From assembly GCA_023253325.1 (NCBI GenBank), contig JALRGY010000005.1:1841-36052 (forward strand): DNA of 34,212 bases. Direction: 5' to 3'. The position numbers and the translations under genes are program-made. Within the stretch, counting starts at the first letter, position 1, and each line of letters starts with the position of its first letter. The notes below the pieces were generated by a model. It searched no databases and had not been told where the DNA came from. It was given only the letters and a program-made list of their open reading frames with translations. The DNA is from Candidatus Nanopelagicales bacterium (lineage in GTDB: Bacteria > Actinomycetota > Actinomycetes > S36-B12). Below are positions 32,127 through 34,212 of this stretch, in pieces.

Positions 32127-32933
32127 ATGGCAACGGTCGAGTCCATCAGGGTCCTCATGGACAGGCGCTACCCGCCGTTTACGGCTGAGGAATGGGACAG
32201 CGTTGGTTTGATCTGTGGTGATCCGGATGCCACCGTTGGCAGAATACTTTTTGCTCTGGATCCAACCATCGATGTCATTCATGAGGCCATGGAACTTCAG
32301 GCGGACATGGTTATCACCCATCACCCGCTCTTTCTCTCTGGAGTTCATTCCGTGGCGCGTGACACTCTTGGTGGCCGCGTTATTCATGAGGCGCTCACAC
32401 ACGGCATCGCGCTTTTCAATTCCCACACGAACGCTGACCAAGCCAACCCAGGAGTATCTGATGCTCTGGCTGACGTTCTCGGACTGACCGATTGTGTTCC
32501 CCTGATTCCTGGAGCGGAGATTAATCAAGGAATTGGTCGAGTGGGCAGGCTGCCTACCCCCATGCCGTTGTCAGAATTCGCAGCCCTAGTTGCCATGAAA
32601 TTACCCGCTACCGCCGTGGGCACGCGCGTAGCTGGAGGCCCAGAGGCCCTGATCACGACGGTGGCAGTGTGCGGGGGGTCGGGGGACTCACTCATGTCAG
32701 TTGCCAGCACCTTGGCGGATGTCTACGTCACCTCGGACTTGAAGCACCACAAGGTGCTCGATCACCCTAGGGAAATATGTGCGCTGATTGATGTTCCCCA
32801 TTTTGCGAGCGAGTGGCCGTGGGTGGTCAAGGTTGCCGAACTTGTTGGACAGGAGCTTGGCGGTACGGTTGACTGTGTGGTCTCAACCGTTAGTACAGAT
32901 CCTTGGACAACGTACATTTCAAGCACGGCCTAA
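32127..32933 (+). CDS. Nif3-like / YbgI family dinuclear-metal protein
   Basis: The 268-residue product matches the Nif3 (NGG1-interacting factor 3) family, formerly annotated as GTP cyclohydrolase I type 2. Metal-site motifs are visible in MVITHHPLFLSG (about residues 61-72), NSHTNADQA near residue 95 and the C-terminal SDLKHH and DVPHFASEWP segments. The exact biochemical role is unsettled in the literature I know. It lacks the central PII-like insertion of longer homologues. The ATG at 32127 has no strong ribosome site. It is followed by the zinc-ribbon gene after 27 bp and by the RNase H gene, the same order as Rv2230c-Rv2229c-Rv2228c. Confidence 0.9.
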   Translation: MATVESIRVLMDRRYPPFTAEEWDSVGLICGDPDATVGRILFALDPTIDVIHEAMELQADMVITHHPLFLSGVHSVARDTLGGRVIHEALTHGIALFNSHTNADQANPGVSDALADVLGLTDCVPLIPGAEINQGIGRVGRLPTPMPLSEFAALVAMKLPATAVGTRVAGGPEALITTVAVCGGSGDSLMSVASTLADVYVTSDLKHHKVLDHPREICALIDVPHFASEWPWVVKVAELVGQELGGTVDCVVSTVSTDPWTTYISSTA

Positions 32934-32960
32934 ACAACACAATTCAACAAGGAGTATCCG

Positions 32961-33704
32961 CTGAACATCGAGCCTCAGATTCAAGAGCAACTTCTCACCG
33001 TCCAAGCAAAGGACACTGAAGTAGCGCAACTGAATCACAAGCGAAATTCGTTGCCTGAAATTGCGGCACAAGCAGACCTTGCAATGAGACTGGAGCGCGC
33101 GACGAATCAGCATATTGCCGCGGGTGTCATTCTGAGCGATTTGCAGCGGGATCAGGCGCGCTCTGATGCCGATGTTGAGGTTGTGCGTCAACGGATCATT
33201 AAAGATCAAGAACTTCTTGATTCTGGTTCCATCAATGACCCAAAACAGCTGACCAATTTGCAGCACGAATTGGAGTCACTTGCGCGTCGCAGAACCGAGT
33301 TAGAAGATGTTGAACTCGAAATCATGGAGCGCATTGAGGGCGCTGAAGCGGCCGTCTCGGTATTGGCCGACCAGGTGACATCTCTGAGTTCTGAACTTGA
33401 AAGTGTTACTGAATCGCTGTCTCAACTGACAAGCGCGTTAGATGCTGACATCACTGAGGTTCAAGCTGAGCGCGACAGAATTTCGGCGCAATTGCCGTCC
33501 GACCTTCTGGCACTCTATGAAAAAATTCGATCCGGACATGATGGCGTTGGGGCTGCCAAACTGCATAGAGCCCAGTGTGAAGGATGCCGCATGACGCTAC
33601 CGCCACAAGAACTTCAATCAATTCGGCAGGCTCCTGCTGATCTGGTGGTTCAATGCGAAGAATGCCGCAGAATTTTGGTCAGAACCTCTGATTCAGGGCT
33701 CTAG
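32961..33704 (+). CDS. Coiled-coil protein with C-terminal C4 zinc ribbon (DUF164/CdsZ-like), CTG start
   Basis: The 247-residue product has a long alpha-helical coiled coil (about residues 10-180) and a C-terminal C4 zinc ribbon with CEGCRM and CEECRR pairs. The family N-terminus (LNIEPQIQEQLLTVQAKDTEVAQLNHKRNSLPE) is present in frame, but between the stop at 32931 and the TTG at 33051 there is no ATG, GTG or TTG. AAGGAG at 32949-32954 stands 6 nt before CTG 32961, which is exactly where the conserved protein begins. I therefore annotate a CTG start. The family is often described as nucleic-acid-binding or as a structural helper in RNA and protein turnover; its exact role is uncertain. It lies between nif3 and the RNase H gene. 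Confidence 0.87.
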   Translation: MNIEPQIQEQLLTVQAKDTEVAQLNHKRNSLPEIAAQADLAMRLERATNQHIAAGVILSDLQRDQARSDADVEVVRQRIIKDQELLDSGSINDPKQLTNLQHELESLARRRTELEDVELEIMERIEGAEAAVSVLADQVTSLSSELESVTESLSQLTSALDADITEVQAERDRISAQLPSDLLALYEKIRSGHDGVGAAKLHRAQCEGCRMTLPPQELQSIRQAPADLVVQCEECRRILVRTSDSGL

Positions 33705-33706
33705 TC

Positions 33707-34212
33707 ATGTCTCGAGACCTCATAGTAGAAGCCGACGGAGGAAGTCGGGGAAACCCGGGTCCTGCGGCCTACGGGGCAGTCGTTCGTGATGCTCTTTCCG
33801 GTGCCGTTCTTGCTGAATTAGCCGCATCTCTGGGAGTAGCAACAAATAATGTTGCGGAGTATCAGGGGGCAATCGCTGGACTACTTCACGCCGCCAGTAT
33901 TGATCCCGAGGCTTGTGTGGAAGTGCGACTTGATTCCAAATTAGTTGTTGAGCAGATGTCAGGTCGCTGGCAGATTAAACATGCAGATATGCGCGAGCTA
34001 GCCAAGCAATGTAGAGCAGCACATGATCCCTCACTAGTCACGTACACATGGATTCCCCGAGATGAAAATTCACACGCCGACCGCCTTGCCAATAAAGCGC
34101 TAGATGGCGGAAGTACCCATAAACCAGTCGCAGTTGTGCAACAAAATTTTCTTACTGATCGACTACGTAGTCCAGAAGTCCCGACATTTATTTATTTTGT
34201 GCGCCATGGTGA
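33707..34212 (+). CDS. Bifunctional RNase H1 / histidine-phosphatase (CobC-like), 5' part
   Basis: The visible 168 residues begin with an RNase H type I domain: Asp10 in EADGGSRGNPGPAAYG, Glu51 in NNVAEYQGAI, Asp76 in VRLDSKLVVEQMSG and Asp125 in ENSHADRLANKAL, a complete catalytic set. After a short linker the frame enters FVRHG, the start of a histidine-phosphatase (phosphoglycerate-mutase-like) domain, and runs off the window. This matches Rv2228c of M. tuberculosis, which combines RNase H with an alpha-ribazole phosphatase domain. It would cut RNA in RNA-DNA hybrids and, with the missing part, dephosphorylate a cobalamin precursor. ATG 33707 lies 2 bp after the zinc-ribbon stop, so the genes are coupled. 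Confidence 0.94.
   Translation, partial: MSRDLIVEADGGSRGNPGPAAYGAVVRDALSGAVLAELAASLGVATNNVAEYQGAIAGLLHAASIDPEACVEVRLDSKLVVEQMSGRWQIKHADMRELAKQCRAAHDPSLVTYTWIPRDENSHADRLANKALDGGSTHKPVAVVQQNFLTDRLRSPEVPTFIYFVRHG

Overview
The window looks like chromosomal DNA of a mid-GC actinobacterium (by eye a little over 50% GC), possibly a compact aquatic lineage. The reasons are actinobacteria-restricted families (DUF3145, DUF3052), a homodimeric-type AceE, a FabD-FabH-ACP-FabF-AccD cluster, a PucR-type FasR-like regulator, and a bifunctional RNase H/phosphatase. I see no insertion sequence, prophage, CRISPR array or rRNA. The organism name cannot be fixed from this sequence alone.

Region 1 (1-5037) is a histidine-utilisation locus. 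hutU, hutI and hutH run leftward, with hutH cut by the window edge. An IclR regulator and hutG run rightward. The divergent promoter carries three 12-bp direct repeats. Together the enzymes turn histidine into glutamate and formamide. Region 2 (5032-10281) is mixed: an S51 peptidase; a small CPVC-motif membrane protein divergent from a TDT-family transporter around a near-perfect CsoR-type operator; a PLP-dependent decarboxylase; the biotin transporter BioY; and DUF3145.

Region 3 (10297-22728) is central carbon and lipid metabolism. aceE, an MbfA-like iron protein and fasR run leftward, followed in the same direction by fabD, fabH, acpP, fabF and accD. An orphan solute-binding lipoprotein interrupts the series. 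DUF3052 and ahpE diverge from aceE. Gene order matches my memory of M. tuberculosis Rv2247 back to Rv2238c. FabD carries an extra C-terminal biotinyl/lipoyl-like domain without the modifiable lysine, and acpP is bracketed by RNA hairpins.

Region 4 (22725-31984) holds a FUSC-like membrane protein and a thiamine ABC transporter (thiB-thiP-thiQ order) behind a TPP riboswitch. It also holds a GMC oxidoreductase with a ferredoxin-like four-cysteine motif, a 50-codon gene with its own promoter, direct repeats and terminator, a secreted trypsin-like protease, tRNA-Val(UAC), a small membrane protein and a lipoprotein. Region 5 (32127-34212) is nif3, a zinc-ribbon coiled-coil gene that appears to start with CTG, and rnhA-type/phosphatase, again in the Rv2230c-Rv2228c order. 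The last gene runs off the end.

The strongest candidates for something undescribed are the small-protein cassette at 29223-29492, the CsoR-type switch at 6369-6386, the CTG start at 32961 and the FabD fusion.
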